NCBI GenBank assembly: GCA_963735445.1
Contig: CAVTLC010000012.1
Location: 1 to 64,000 of the forward strand
DNA length: 64,000 nt
Source: AP-15 sp963735445
Lineage (GTDB): Bacteria > Pseudomonadota > Alphaproteobacteria > ATCC43930 > CGMCC-115725
Direction: 5' to 3'
The first letter of the stretch is position 1. Every line of letters starts with the position of its first letter. Shown one piece after another: positions 36,797-45,943 of the stretch. The notes beneath the pieces are model-generated. The model was not told the origin of the DNA. It saw only the letters and a list, made by a program, of their open reading frames with translations, and searched no databases. The position numbers were made by a program, and so were the translations under genes.

Positions 36797-37116
36797 CGTA
36801 GGTAATTCCACACTGCCTCGCGATCAGGTTCGGGCAAGGCTCCCAGCTTGTCGGCATCATGCGCATCGATCGTGGCGATTTTCGCCGGCCGGACAATCGA
36901 GGGAGCTGGTAATCCGGCAACATCTCGATCCGAAATGGAAACGTCGCCCGACCAGCCCTTGTGCGCGGCACTGGTAATCATTGCCAACCACAATAGTCCG
37001 TGTCTTGCTTGCAAGTCCCCGGCAACGATAACCAGAGCAGGCCGGCGTTGCCGAACCGGACGGTCGGTATACGGAAACGGCACCTTGACGATATCCCAGG
37101 GTTCAAAGGCCGGCAT
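36772..37116 (-). CDS. Type II toxin-antitoxin system PemK/MazF family toxin
   Basis: The 114-residue protein has the MazF/PemK core: DIVKVPFPYTDRPVRQRRPALVI, a middle segment with LLWLAMITSA and IVRPAKIATID. These proteins are sequence-specific endoribonucleases that cut mRNA. Its start at 37116 lies inside the antitoxin gene, giving a 14-base overlap and coupled translation. Production would slow growth unless bound by the antitoxin. The target motif cannot be inferred from sequence. Confidence 0.88.
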   Translation of the reverse strand: MPAFEPWDIVKVPFPYTDRPVRQRRPALVIVAGDLQARHGLLWLAMITSAAHKGWSGDVSISDRDVAGLPAPSIVRPAKIATIDAHDADKLGALPEPDREAVWNYLRERLSQLG

Positions 37117-37318
37117 AGGCTTGTTCGTCCGCCTCGGAAGCCCACTCGGCAAAGCTAGCGAAAGGTTCGTCGATCGCTCCGCGATCGGCCTTCTTCAAGA
37201 ATACGCGGTCGCCATCGATAATATAGACAAGTTCATCCCCCTCCCGAAGACGAAGGGCGCTTCGTACCGGCCCCGGAATCGTAGTCTGCGCCTTGCTCGT
37301 CAGCTTGCTGGTAATCAT
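37103..37318 (-). CDS. AbrB/MazE family antitoxin
   Basis: The 71-residue protein has an N-terminal SpoVT-AbrB swapped-hairpin domain: SKLTSKAQTTIPGPVRSALRL then GDELVYIIDGDRVFLKK. The C-terminal 30 residues (AIDEPFASFAEWASEADEQAY) are acidic and should bind the toxin. It is the upstream gene of the pair, as usual for mazEF, and probably represses its own promoter in the region 37319-37400. Confidence 0.88.
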   Translation of the reverse strand: MITSKLTSKAQTTIPGPVRSALRLREGDELVYIIDGDRVFLKKADRGAIDEPFASFAEWASEADEQAYAGL

Positions 37319-37595
37319 GCCTGCCCCGCTGCTATTGTGGCGACAGGAATGTAAGGAGATTCCTTACCACGAGCAACCCTAGACGGCAGAATCGCAAAAG
37401 AGTGGAAATGAAAACGGGATTTACTCAGGCAAATCGGGGATGGACCCTGATCCCACGGATCATCCAGCAGATTAGCCTTTTCGGCTACGCAGGTTTGTGG
37501 ACGTGCAGGTCGCCAGAACGCCCGGCCGCAGCCAATTTATCCACTACGATACTGCACCAACTTACCCTGCGCAGTCTCGAGCATAGGGCAGGCTC

Positions 37596-38573
37596 GTGAG
37601 GGCGCTGTTTCTCGGCAGGGTTGCTGCCGATACCGCTGAAGGAATAAAGGCACAGCTGCCCGACTCGCTCGAGGTCGAGATCCTGGACGACCCGATCGAT
37701 CGCGACCGCTTGCCCATCGCGGCGGCCAAAGCCGACATTCTCGTCAGCAATCATTGGCGACGAGAGTACGGGACGGCGCCAAACGTGCGGCTCGTGCAAT
37801 CGGTGGCGACCGGGGTCGATCTATTCGACCTCGGTGTTCTTCCTTCCGGCGTCACCGTGTGCAACGCGTTCGGCCACGAGACGGCGATCGCAGAATATGT
37901 CGTCATGACCATGCTGGCGCTGCATCATCGCCTGCTCGAAATCGCCGGCGAGTTTCGCGATCGCGGCTCGTGGCGGACAAGCTGGGTCGAGGGCGGTCCG
38001 CCGCATGGCGAAGTGCGCGGTTCGACCCTGGGTATCGTCGGTTACGGCCGGGTCGGGCGCGAGGTCGCACGGCGCGCAGCACCATTCGGCTGTCATATCC
38101 TCGCCGCCAATCGTTCGCCGCGCGCGGCCGAGGCCGGGGTGGAGCGCGTTTATCCGCTGGCCGAACTCGACCAGCTATTGCCGCAATGCGACACGCTCGC
38201 CTTGTGCACCGCGCTCGGCCCGGAGACGACGGGACTGATCGACGCGCGCCGGCTGTCGCTGATGAAGCCCACGGCATTTCTGATCAATATCGCCCGCGGG
38301 CAGGTGGTCGATGAGGATGCGCTCTATGCGGCGCTGCGCGACCGAAAAATCGCCGGAGCGGCAATTGACGTCTGGTGGCAATACCCGAACGCTGCCGAGC
38401 CCAACCGCCGCGGCTCGCGACATCCGTTTCATGAATTGCCGAACGTCATTGTGACGCCGCACAATTCCGGGTGGACCAGCGGAATGGTCCGTCGCCGGTG
38501 GGATGAGGTCGCCGATAATTTGAACCGTTTCGTGCGCGGCGAGCCCTTGATCAACGTTGTCGCTGCGAACTGA
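37596..38573 (+). CDS. D-2-hydroxyacid dehydrogenase
   Basis: The 325-residue protein fits the family of NAD-dependent D-isomer dehydrogenases: VQSVATGVDLFDL, the Rossmann motif LGIVGYGRVGREVA, NIARGQVVDEDAL with the substrate-binding Arg, and TPHNSGW with the catalytic His. The start is GTG 37596. The usual Glu region reads VWWQYPNA, which is common in phosphoglycerate dehydrogenase-like relatives. Its substrate is unknown. It is separate from the toxin-antitoxin pair, which is divergent. Confidence 0.87.
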   Translation: MRALFLGRVAADTAEGIKAQLPDSLEVEILDDPIDRDRLPIAAAKADILVSNHWRREYGTAPNVRLVQSVATGVDLFDLGVLPSGVTVCNAFGHETAIAEYVVMTMLALHHRLLEIAGEFRDRGSWRTSWVEGGPPHGEVRGSTLGIVGYGRVGREVARRAAPFGCHILAANRSPRAAEAGVERVYPLAELDQLLPQCDTLALCTALGPETTGLIDARRLSLMKPTAFLINIARGQVVDEDALYAALRDRKIAGAAIDVWWQYPNAAEPNRRGSRHPFHELPNVIVTPHNSGWTSGMVRRRWDEVADNLNRFVRGEPLINVVAAN

Positions 38574-38583
38574 CATTCCAATT

Positions 38584-39918
38584 TCAGGTCGGCGGGTACG
38601 TAACGGATTCGCGATCCACCCCGCCTTGGTCAGCCGTCTGCGGCTCATTGTCCGCCGGCTGCGGGTCGTGCAGTTGCAACGAGCCGGATCGCGCCCGGCC
38701 GAAGATCCAGGTCAGCGGCGTCCCGGTGGCGCCATGGGCCAGTACGGAGGCTGCAACCACGAGGCTCACCGCCGGCCAAATTGTCGTCAATCCGGTCTGA
38801 TCCTGAATCAGCATCGCGTAAAACAGAGCCGCCGCGCCGATCGGCCCAAACCAGCCGGCGAACAAGGCCTCGCGAATATCTCGGGTCCAAGGCATCAACC
38901 GCCCGAGCAGCAGCCATACCGGAGGGCGACGCAGCAGCAATATCGCCAGCGCGAATCCAACTCCGCGCCAACCGAGAGCCGTCCAATCGTGCCAAGGCAG
39001 GACCGCGCCAAATAAGATCATGATCGGCAAATCGAAAAAGCGCGCGAGCGCTTCGTTGAAGCGTTCGCTCTGCTGTTCGATTTCGTTGTCCCAGTTGCCC
39101 TGGTTTAAGACGGCGCCGGCGACAAAGGCCGCCAGCACACCGTCGCTATCCAGCAGCCTTGCACCGGCGAGCACCATCAGGGCTAGCGCGATAACCGCGG
39201 TGAGCAGCGAGGCACGTTGAGAATCCGGACGGCTTTTGGCCCACTGCAATAGTCGGCAGGTGAGCCAACCACCGATCGCGCCGACAACGATGCCGCAACC
39301 AATCTCATAAAGCAGGACGTGGCCCAGCCACTCGGTCCATGCCGCGTCCGGCCGATGGCTAAGCAGCAACACCGGAAGCATGACGAGCGGCAGCGCGAGG
39401 CCGTCATTGACCCCGCTCTCGGCGGTAAGACCGTGTCGGAGATCTTCCGGCACCGCCTGGCTCGCCAGCCGCCCCGTCAGCAGCGGGGCCGACAGCACCG
39501 GGTCGGTCGGCGCTACCGCGGCCGCGATCAGCAGCGCCGTCAATAGCGGGGCGCCGAGCACGGTAACGGCGACCAGTGCGCCAGCACCCCACATCAACAC
39601 CATGCCCGGGCCGAGTGCTGCGGCGAGGCCGCGCCAATGCGCTCGGAGCCAGCCGCGCGGCAGCCGGATGGCGGCGCCTGCGACGGCGATTGCCAGGGTG
39701 ACGCGGGCGGTTTCCGACAGCACAGCCGCCGAAGCTGGGTCTTTGCCGGGATTGATATGCACCAGGCCCAGCCCGACGGGCCCGAGTGCTACTCCGACCA
39801 GCGCGCAGACGAGCGGCTCTGAAATCCACAAACGCTCATTGATCAGGCCGGAGCTCGAGCCAAGCGCCACCAGCACGGCGAACACCAAGAACGTCAAAAG
39901 CCAGGGATCTGGAAACAT
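38584..39918 (-). CDS. Cation:proton antiporter (CPA1-like)
   Basis: The 444-residue protein has about 12 hydrophobic segments and the Na+/H+ exchanger core: VAPTDPVLSAPLLTG near residue 132, LTAESGVNDGLALPL near 163 and LFAGWFGPIGAAALFYAMLI near the end. These carry the Asp residues used for ion exchange in NhaP-type proteins. It should export Na+ or K+ across the inner membrane in exchange for protons. It ends 10 bases from the convergent hydroxyacid dehydrogenase stop. Confidence 0.9.
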   Translation of the reverse strand: MFPDPWLLTFLVFAVLVALGSSSGLINERLWISEPLVCALVGVALGPVGLGLVHINPGKDPASAAVLSETARVTLAIAVAGAAIRLPRGWLRAHWRGLAAALGPGMVLMWGAGALVAVTVLGAPLLTALLIAAAVAPTDPVLSAPLLTGRLASQAVPEDLRHGLTAESGVNDGLALPLVMLPVLLLSHRPDAAWTEWLGHVLLYEIGCGIVVGAIGGWLTCRLLQWAKSRPDSQRASLLTAVIALALMVLAGARLLDSDGVLAAFVAGAVLNQGNWDNEIEQQSERFNEALARFFDLPIMILFGAVLPWHDWTALGWRGVGFALAILLLRRPPVWLLLGRLMPWTRDIREALFAGWFGPIGAAALFYAMLIQDQTGLTTIWPAVSLVVAASVLAHGATGTPLTWIFGRARSGSLQLHDPQPADNEPQTADQGGVDRESVTYPPT

Positions 39919-40148
39919 TTCCGGAACCGTCCCGCGGCAGCAAAAACCTTTCGCACTGCGCTGGTGCGAAACTGCGGCGGTTGCGCGGCGAGCGGGCGCT
40001 CCCGGCTTCCGGCGTCGCCAATATTAAACGCAATCGCGACCTTGATTGTTCGCATGCGATCGCGGGAAGATCGGATAGGACGTCCGACTAGCTAGCCGAT
40101 TGAAGCCAGTCGTGTCCCGCACCGCTCGGCCGCCTGCGAGGAGACCGC

Positions 40149-41621
40149 ATGATCGACGACATCGCCTTTTTGCCCGCGACCGAGTTGATCGCGCTCTACC
40201 GCGACAAGAAATTGTCGCCGGTCGAGGTGCTGGCCGAAACGCTGCGTCGGCTCGAACGCTTTGAGGCCGCCCTCAATGCCTTTGTGCTGTACGACCCGGA
40301 GGCCGCGATGGCGCAGGCCCGCGCCTCCGAGGTGCGCTGGCGCAGGGGCGAGCCGCTTGGTCTGCTCGATGGCGTGCCGGTGGCGATCAAGGATACCGTG
40401 TTGACGACGGGATGGCCGCGGCTGGTCGGCTCGCGCACGATCGACCCGAACCAGGCCTGGAATGAGGATTCGCCGGTGACCGAACGCCTGCGGGCGCATG
40501 GTGCTGTGCTGTTCGGCAAGACGACAACACCCGAATTCGGCTGGAAGCCGCTGACCAACTCACCGCTGTCGGGCGTCACCCGCAATCCATGGGACCTCGA
40601 ACGCACCCCGGGCGGCAGCAGCGGCGGCAGCGCCGCAGCGGTATTGGCCGGTATCTGTCCGCTCGCGGTCGGCACCGATGCGGGTGGTTCGATCCGCATC
40701 CCCGCAGCATTCTCCGGCATCTTCGGGCTGAAACCGAGCTTTGGCCGGGTCGCGGTCTATCCCCCCTCCGCCTTTGGCGATGTCGCTCATGTCGGGCCGA
40801 TGGCGCGCACCGTCGAAGACGCGGCATTGATGCTCGATGCCATCAAAGGGCCGGATTCCCGCGACTGGCACAGTTTTCCCGATGACGGCGTCGCCCATCG
40901 CGAGCGCCTGCAAGAAGGTTCGCTCAAGGGCAAACGGGTAGCGCTGTCGATGACCCTCGGCCTGGCCGAGCCGGAACCGCAGGTGCGAGCCGCGATCGAG
41001 CGCGCGGCCGAGGTCTTCCGCGGCCTCGGTGCGGTGGTCGAGCCTGCCGACCCGTTCCCGGAACCGCCAAAGGGGATTTTCGAGACGCTGGCGTTCGCGG
41101 CGTTTTGGGGCCTGCTGCGCGGCTTACCGCCGGAGGCGCCAGCAGTTATGGATCCAGGGCTCGTCGATCTCTGCCGGCGCGGCGAAACGGTGACGCAGGA
41201 GGAGTATGTCGAAGCGGTGACGCGGCGGGCAGCGCTCGGGCAGACATTGCGGCTGTTTTTCGATCGTTACGACCTACTGTTGTCGCCGACGATGCCGATC
41301 CCGGCTGCCTATGCCGATCCACGTGACGACGACTTACCCAACCCAAACAATTTTCCAGACTGGATGCCGTACACGCCGCCTTTCAACCTGACAAAGAATC
41401 CGGCTGCCTCGATCCCGTGCGGCTTTGTGGACGGGCTGCCGGTCGGGCTGCAGGTCGTGGGGCCGCTCTATGATGATCTTGCGGTTCTGCAGGCCTGCCG
41501 CTCGTATGAGAAAGCCGTCGGCGCGGTTTGGCCGAGCCCGGAATTGGAAGCGCAGCTTGCGACGATTGCCGCCGCTCCCGATGCTGCAGTCCAAGCCAAG
41601 CGCTGGAAGCCCACGCGATAG
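40149..41621 (+). CDS. Amidase signature family protein
   Basis: The 490-residue protein carries the full amidase triad: Lys81 (VPVAIKDT), cis-Ser157 (GGSSGGSAA) and nucleophile Ser181 (DAGGSIRIPA). A long middle region and the end NLTKNPAASIPCGFVDGLPVGLQVVG are typical of the glutamyl-amidotransferase-like subgroup. The start at ATG 40149 follows a GAGGAGA ribosome-binding site. It is a stand-alone hydrolase, not a GatA, since the partner genes are missing. Confidence 0.9.
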   Translation: MIDDIAFLPATELIALYRDKKLSPVEVLAETLRRLERFEAALNAFVLYDPEAAMAQARASEVRWRRGEPLGLLDGVPVAIKDTVLTTGWPRLVGSRTIDPNQAWNEDSPVTERLRAHGAVLFGKTTTPEFGWKPLTNSPLSGVTRNPWDLERTPGGSSGGSAAAVLAGICPLAVGTDAGGSIRIPAAFSGIFGLKPSFGRVAVYPPSAFGDVAHVGPMARTVEDAALMLDAIKGPDSRDWHSFPDDGVAHRERLQEGSLKGKRVALSMTLGLAEPEPQVRAAIERAAEVFRGLGAVVEPADPFPEPPKGIFETLAFAAFWGLLRGLPPEAPAVMDPGLVDLCRRGETVTQEEYVEAVTRRAALGQTLRLFFDRYDLLLSPTMPIPAAYADPRDDDLPNPNNFPDWMPYTPPFNLTKNPAASIPCGFVDGLPVGLQVVGPLYDDLAVLQACRSYEKAVGAVWPSPELEAQLATIAAAPDAAVQAKRWKPTR

Positions 41622-41693
41622 CGCGCCAATTATCCTGCTGTTGCATCGGCTTGCATCCGGCTCATATTCTGACACACAGAAAGGGAGGTTGCG

Positions 41694-41804
41694 ATGGCCA
41701 ACAAGGAACAGAAGCGCTCGAGCAAGGAAGCCAAAAAACCAAAGCAAAAGAAGAAAGGGGCCGAGAAATCCGCGGCCGCTAAGACGACGTTTATAAAAGC
41801 GTAG
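41694..41804 (+). CDS. Lysine-rich small protein (36 aa)
   Basis: The ATG at 41694 follows GGGAGG with good spacing, and the frame ends at TAG 41804. The product starts MANKEQKRSSKEAKKPKQK and continues KKGAEKSAAAKTTFIKA, so about one third is lysine. Short basic proteins with a MANKEQ start occur in many alphaproteobacteria, but no function is known to me. Nucleic acid binding is an obvious possibility from charge alone. Confidence 0.7.
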   Translation: MANKEQKRSSKEAKKPKQKKKGAEKSAAAKTTFIKA

Positions 41805-41877
41805 AGATCTCCCCGGCGGGAGCTTGCGTCTCTGTCAGCGGTGGACCGGCTGCGTTTGTCAGCACCCGGACACCGGA

Positions 41878-42327
41878 TCATCCAACATCGGCCCAGATCA
41901 GGTAACCGATCGAACGCCCGCTTTTTTCATGCACAACCCGGCTTTCTTGCAGGCGGCATTCGCGGGTGTCGACCTCCCAATTCCGCGCCGCCAAACTGAC
42001 GAGAAGCGCGCGGGCGGTGTCGTAAGCCGCTTGCCGGGCTGCCCACGAGGAGGCGGTTTTAGCCGTCACTGACGGCTCGGTGTGCGAGAAGGCAGGCTGC
42101 CAGACGACTTCCAAACCCTCGGCGAGCTTTGATGATGCCAGCGTGATCACAGCGCTGCCGTCGCCTCGCACACGTACCCAAGCGGCGAGACTGGCAAGGC
42201 GCTCGCTTCCACGCTGTTGGGTCACTGCCGCGAGCGCTGGAGACAGCTGCACCCCGGTTATTGCCGTAATTCCGCCAATGCCGGCGGTCTTTAATACATT
42301 TCGACGATCAACTTCTGTCGAAAGCAT
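41878..42327 (-). CDS. Tat-signal protein, probable remnant of a molybdopterin-binding dehydrogenase
   Basis: The 149-residue product begins with a Tat-like signal (DRRNVLKTAGIGGITAITG) and then AWVRVRGDGSAVITLASSKLAEGLE, which matches the start of the IorB-type molybdopterin subunit of isoquinoline 1-oxidoreductase-like enzymes. The next part, RQAAYDTARALLVSLAARNWEVDTRECRL split over VVHEKSGRSIGYL, fits a later segment of the same family, with the region between shortened. Everything after is missing. It could be a decayed gene or a short exported domain. It follows the second manganese catalase on the same strand. Confidence 0.6.
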   Translation of the reverse strand: MLSTEVDRRNVLKTAGIGGITAITGVQLSPALAAVTQQRGSERLASLAAWVRVRGDGSAVITLASSKLAEGLEVVWQPAFSHTEPSVTAKTASSWAARQAAYDTARALLVSLAARNWEVDTRECRLQESRVVHEKSGRSIGYLIWADVG

Positions 42328-42402
42328 CGCTGCTCTCCATGGCCAAACTAATTTCCACGGGGCGGCCACCCCTATTCATGGAATGGCCGCCCATTGAACC
42401 CA

Positions 42403-43146
42403 TCAGCGGCCGCGCGAGCCCTGACCGAAGGAGGAGCCACTGCTCGACCCGCTCTGGCCCTGCAATTGCGCCAGCGGGTCGGCGACATAACGGAATGCCG
42501 GCTCCTCGTTCCACGGGCCGCGCTCGTTGGCGGTGCCGTCCGACGACAAGTTGAAGTAAAGATCAACAGTATTGTCGGGCTGCAGGTTGCCAAAAAGGGG
42601 CTCGTCCAGTTTGTTCATCGATTGCAGCGCGATCATAAACATTTTGGTGTGCGCGACTTCGCGCGTCGCGAGATGGCGCAATGCCTGAAAGGTGCCTTCG
42701 TCGGGCGCTTTTGGGAGCAATGCCTCATAGGTCGCCAGCGCCCCGCCCTCCGCGGCGATGTCGGCGCGTAAATCGCGCACTGGGCTTGCCCCTTCATTAA
42801 TGTATTTGGCACTCCACTCGACACCCTGGCTGTCGAGGAAATGGGCGCCCTTGCCACGGACTGAGAACAGGGTGGATTGGTAGGCTTGCGCCTGTTGACT
42901 GCCCTTGGTGTGCGCCTCAATCAGATGTGCGACGATTTCCAGATGACCAAATTCTTCAGTGGAAATATCGAGCAGCATGTCGCGCAGGTTTGGATCGTCG
43001 GTATGCTGCGCCTGGACAAAATATTGCAGACCCGCGGACAGTTCCCCAGTAGCGCCGCCAAACTGCTCCAAGAGAAACTGAGCGAATGACGCGCTCGGCT
43101 GGGTCACGACGACCGGGTGCAACAATTCCTTTTTATGGATATACAT
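42403..43146 (-). CDS. Manganese catalase family protein, copy 2
   Basis: The 247-residue protein has the ligands of di-manganese catalase: Glu35 (GELSAGLQYF), Glu65 and His68 (EEFGHLEI), Glu133 (IAAEGGAL) and His166 (REVAHTKMF). It shares most of its core and the FGNLQPDNTVDLYFNLS segment with the copy at 28759-29613, but the C-terminal tail differs (short and Ser-Gly-rich). AGGAG precedes ATG 43146; the open frame upstream is not needed. Two catalases of this type within 15 kb suggest peroxide stress as a regular challenge. Confidence 0.92.
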   Translation of the reverse strand: MYIHKKELLHPVVVTQPSASFAQFLLEQFGGATGELSAGLQYFVQAQHTDDPNLRDMLLDISTEEFGHLEIVAHLIEAHTKGSQQAQAYQSTLFSVRGKGAHFLDSQGVEWSAKYINEGASPVRDLRADIAAEGGALATYEALLPKAPDEGTFQALRHLATREVAHTKMFMIALQSMNKLDEPLFGNLQPDNTVDLYFNLSSDGTANERGPWNEEPAFRYVADPLAQLQGQSGSSSGSSFGQGSRGR

Positions 43147-43495
43147 CGAGCTTGCTCCTGACGTGAACGGAGGCCGCCGATGCGCCGCAGCCGGCTCGAA
43201 TATCCGCGACCACCGCGTCAACGGCAGGCCGCGCGCCGCTGTTCCGCACTGCCCGATTCGACTGAATTTGATCGTGTCTATTCGCTTCTAAGGCGCGCTA
43301 CTACAACGAGATTTCGGTCAGACTCACTGCACCCCAATACGATCATTGATCCTGGGTTATGCCCCTTCGCCTAGCAAGAGACTGCAGTATCAGGTGACCT
43401 ACGACCGCTCTGGCGCAATTAGCACGAGTTATTGTCAGCAATTATCATCGAGTAATCTTCAGCTTCACGATCACCTCGCCAGTCATCGTGAATTG
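43147..43495. other. Intergenic region upstream of the second manganese catalase
   Basis: These 349 bases contain no supported gene. The stretch 43290-43490 is AT-richer and should contain the catalase promoter. Nothing else was recognised, and no obvious terminator follows the molybdopterin gene stop at 43496. Confidence 0.5.
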
Positions 43496-45814
43496 TTAAC
43501 CCTGCGCTCCCGCCCGGATGGCGCGCCAGATGCGCTCGGATGTGGCGGGCATCGGCACATCGGGAACGCCGAGCGGGGCGAGCGCGTCGAGGATCGCGTT
43601 CATCACCGTCGGGGTCGAGGCGACCGTGCCGCCTTCGCCGACCCCCTTGGCGCCGAGCGGATTGGTCGTGCTCGGGACCGGGCTGAAATCGATCGTAATC
43701 GTCGGCAAGGTGTCGGCGTGGGGGATGGCGTAGTCCTGCAGCGTGCCGGTCACCAGTTGGCCGTCGCTGTCATAGACGACGTCTTCCAGCAACGCTTGGC
43801 CGGCGCCCTGGGCGACGCCGCCCTGGATCTGACCCTTTGCCAGCAGCGGATTGATCACCGTGCCGCAATCGTCGACGACCGTGTAGCGGTCGATCTCGAC
43901 CAAACCGGTCTCAGGATCAACCTCGACCTCGCAGATATGGCAGCCATTAGGAAAACTCGGCAGATCCGAGTTGAACGCGCCGGCCCCTTGCAGACCGACA
44001 CCGAGTTCCGAGGGCAGGCCGACCGGGATAAACGACATCTGCGCCACTTGCTCGATCGGCATCGAGCGGTCGGTGCCTGAAATCGTATAGGCGCCATCGG
44101 CAAAGGCGATGTCGGCGGCATCGGCCTCCATAAAATGCGCGGCAAAACGCTTGCCGCGCTCGATCAAATCGTCAGCCGCGGCGCGCAAGGCACTGCCGCC
44201 GATCATCATGCTGCGCGAGGCATAGGTGCCGCGGCCGATCGCGATTTCGTCGGTGTCGGCCTGGGCCAAATGAATTTTGTCTTCAGGCACGCCAAGCCAG
44301 TCGGCGGCCATCTGGGCATAGGTGGTCTCGTGCCCTTGTCCGTGCGACAGAGTGCCGGCAAGGATCGTCACCTCGCCGGACGGGTCGAAACGCAATTCCA
44401 TGCGCTCGTTAAACACGCCGGTATTGTCGACGTAGTAGACGACGCTATGCCCGCGACATTTGCCGGCGGCCTTACTTTGCGCCTGGCGTGCGGCGTAGCC
44501 GTCCCAATCGGCCAAAGACCGGCACTTCGCCAATGCGGCGGCGTAGTTCCCGGTGTCGTAGGTCCAGCCGGTCCGCGTCTGATAGGGAAAACTGTCAGCG
44601 CGAATGAAGTTCTTGCGGCGCAATTCGGCCGGGTCGATCGCCATTTCGCGCGCCGCCCGATCGACGAGACGCTCCATGATATAGACGGCCTCGGGCCGGC
44701 CGGCGCCGCGATAGGGTACGGTCGGCGCGGTGTTGGTAAAAACCAGGCTACTCGTTACCGACACCGCCGGGATGTCGTAGACGGTCGAGGCGAGCTTTAG
44801 CGAAAAGATGATCGGGATGGCGCCGGCGCCCTCGATATAGGCGCCGACATTGTGGGCGCCGGTCCAGCGCAAGCCCAGGAACCGGCCCTCTGCGTCAAGC
44901 GCCAACTCGGCGCTGACCTTCTGGTCGCGCCCGTCATAATCGCCGAGCAAGGCCTCGGAGCGCGACGGGATCCACTTGACCGGCCGGCCAACGCGGCGCG
45001 CCGCCCAAACCATGATCGCCTCTTCGGGGTAGACATTCCCCTTCATGCCAAAACCGCCGCCAACATCGCGGGCGACAACGCGGATGCGGCTTTCCGGGAC
45101 ATGCAAGATGTGGTGCGCCAAGGTTTGGCGCACGCCATGAACATTCTGCGTGCTTGAATAGAGCGTGTAGCGTCGGGTGCCGGGGTCGTAATCGGCGATG
45201 CAGCCGCGCGGCTCCATCGTGACGGCAGTGATCCGGTTATTGTACAGCGACAGCTTCGTCACATGGTGCGCTCGAGCAAAGGCGGCATCGACCGCGCCCG
45301 CATTGCCCAGCCGCATCGTGAACGAAATGTTGTTCGCAGCACCGTCGTGGAGCAGCGGTGCGTTCGGCTGTTGCGCGTCCTCGATCGTGGTCACCGCGGG
45401 CAGCACTTCGTAATCGACCGAGATCAGCTCGGCCGCGTCGCGCGCCAATGCCTCGGTGGCGGCGATCACGACAGCGACCCGTTCGCCGACATGACGGACG
45501 CGGTCCTGCGCCAAGGGCGGACGCTTGCTGCGAAACCCCGTCGGCCCGCCCATGTCTTCGGGCATTCCCTCGGGATCAAGCGTGCCGAGCCCGTCAGCCG
45601 CCCAATCCTCGCCGGTCAGCACAGCTTCGACCCCGGGCAGCTGCTCCGCGGCGCTCTTGTCAATCGAACGGATGCGCGCATGGGCGTGCGGCGAGTAGAC
45701 GACGACGGCGTATGCCTGGCGCGGCAGATCGATGTCCGCGACATAGCGGCCGCGGCCGGTCAGAAAGCGCGGATCTTCCTTGCGGGTGACGGGTTGTCCG
45801 ATACCGAAACGCAT
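43496..45814 (-). CDS. Xanthine dehydrogenase family molybdopterin-binding (large) subunit
   Basis: The 772-residue protein has the aldehyde oxidase a/b-hammerhead (IGQPVTRKEDPRFLTGRGRY), molybdopterin-binding loops (RDVGGGFGMKG, PYRGAGRPEA) and the catalytic Glu727 in GAKGVGEGG. The loop PYRGAGRPEA lacks the Cys of true CO dehydrogenase, so an aldehyde or heterocycle hydroxylase is likely. The active enzyme needs an FAD subunit and a 2Fe-2S subunit, and neither gene is adjacent. The start at ATG 45814 follows GAGGAG; the 24 codons upstream are open but not family-like. Confidence 0.92.
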   Translation of the reverse strand: MRFGIGQPVTRKEDPRFLTGRGRYVADIDLPRQAYAVVVYSPHAHARIRSIDKSAAEQLPGVEAVLTGEDWAADGLGTLDPEGMPEDMGGPTGFRSKRPPLAQDRVRHVGERVAVVIAATEALARDAAELISVDYEVLPAVTTIEDAQQPNAPLLHDGAANNISFTMRLGNAGAVDAAFARAHHVTKLSLYNNRITAVTMEPRGCIADYDPGTRRYTLYSSTQNVHGVRQTLAHHILHVPESRIRVVARDVGGGFGMKGNVYPEEAIMVWAARRVGRPVKWIPSRSEALLGDYDGRDQKVSAELALDAEGRFLGLRWTGAHNVGAYIEGAGAIPIIFSLKLASTVYDIPAVSVTSSLVFTNTAPTVPYRGAGRPEAVYIMERLVDRAAREMAIDPAELRRKNFIRADSFPYQTRTGWTYDTGNYAAALAKCRSLADWDGYAARQAQSKAAGKCRGHSVVYYVDNTGVFNERMELRFDPSGEVTILAGTLSHGQGHETTYAQMAADWLGVPEDKIHLAQADTDEIAIGRGTYASRSMMIGGSALRAAADDLIERGKRFAAHFMEADAADIAFADGAYTISGTDRSMPIEQVAQMSFIPVGLPSELGVGLQGAGAFNSDLPSFPNGCHICEVEVDPETGLVEIDRYTVVDDCGTVINPLLAKGQIQGGVAQGAGQALLEDVVYDSDGQLVTGTLQDYAIPHADTLPTITIDFSPVPSTTNPLGAKGVGEGGTVASTPTVMNAILDALAPLGVPDVPMPATSERIWRAIRAGAQG

Positions 45815-45943
45815 ACTGCTCCTCGCCGTCATGATCGGGCGGGACAGTACATCCGAAGGCAGCGCCGGGTCGAGCCGCGGGGTCACCTGACGCGCTACGA
45901 ACCCAGCAGCTCCATCCGAAAATGAACGGGCGAGAGCAGCGCT

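Noticed and set aside
37402..37599. 65-codon frame before the hydroxyacid dehydrogenase
   Set aside because: No ribosome-binding site and no family features.
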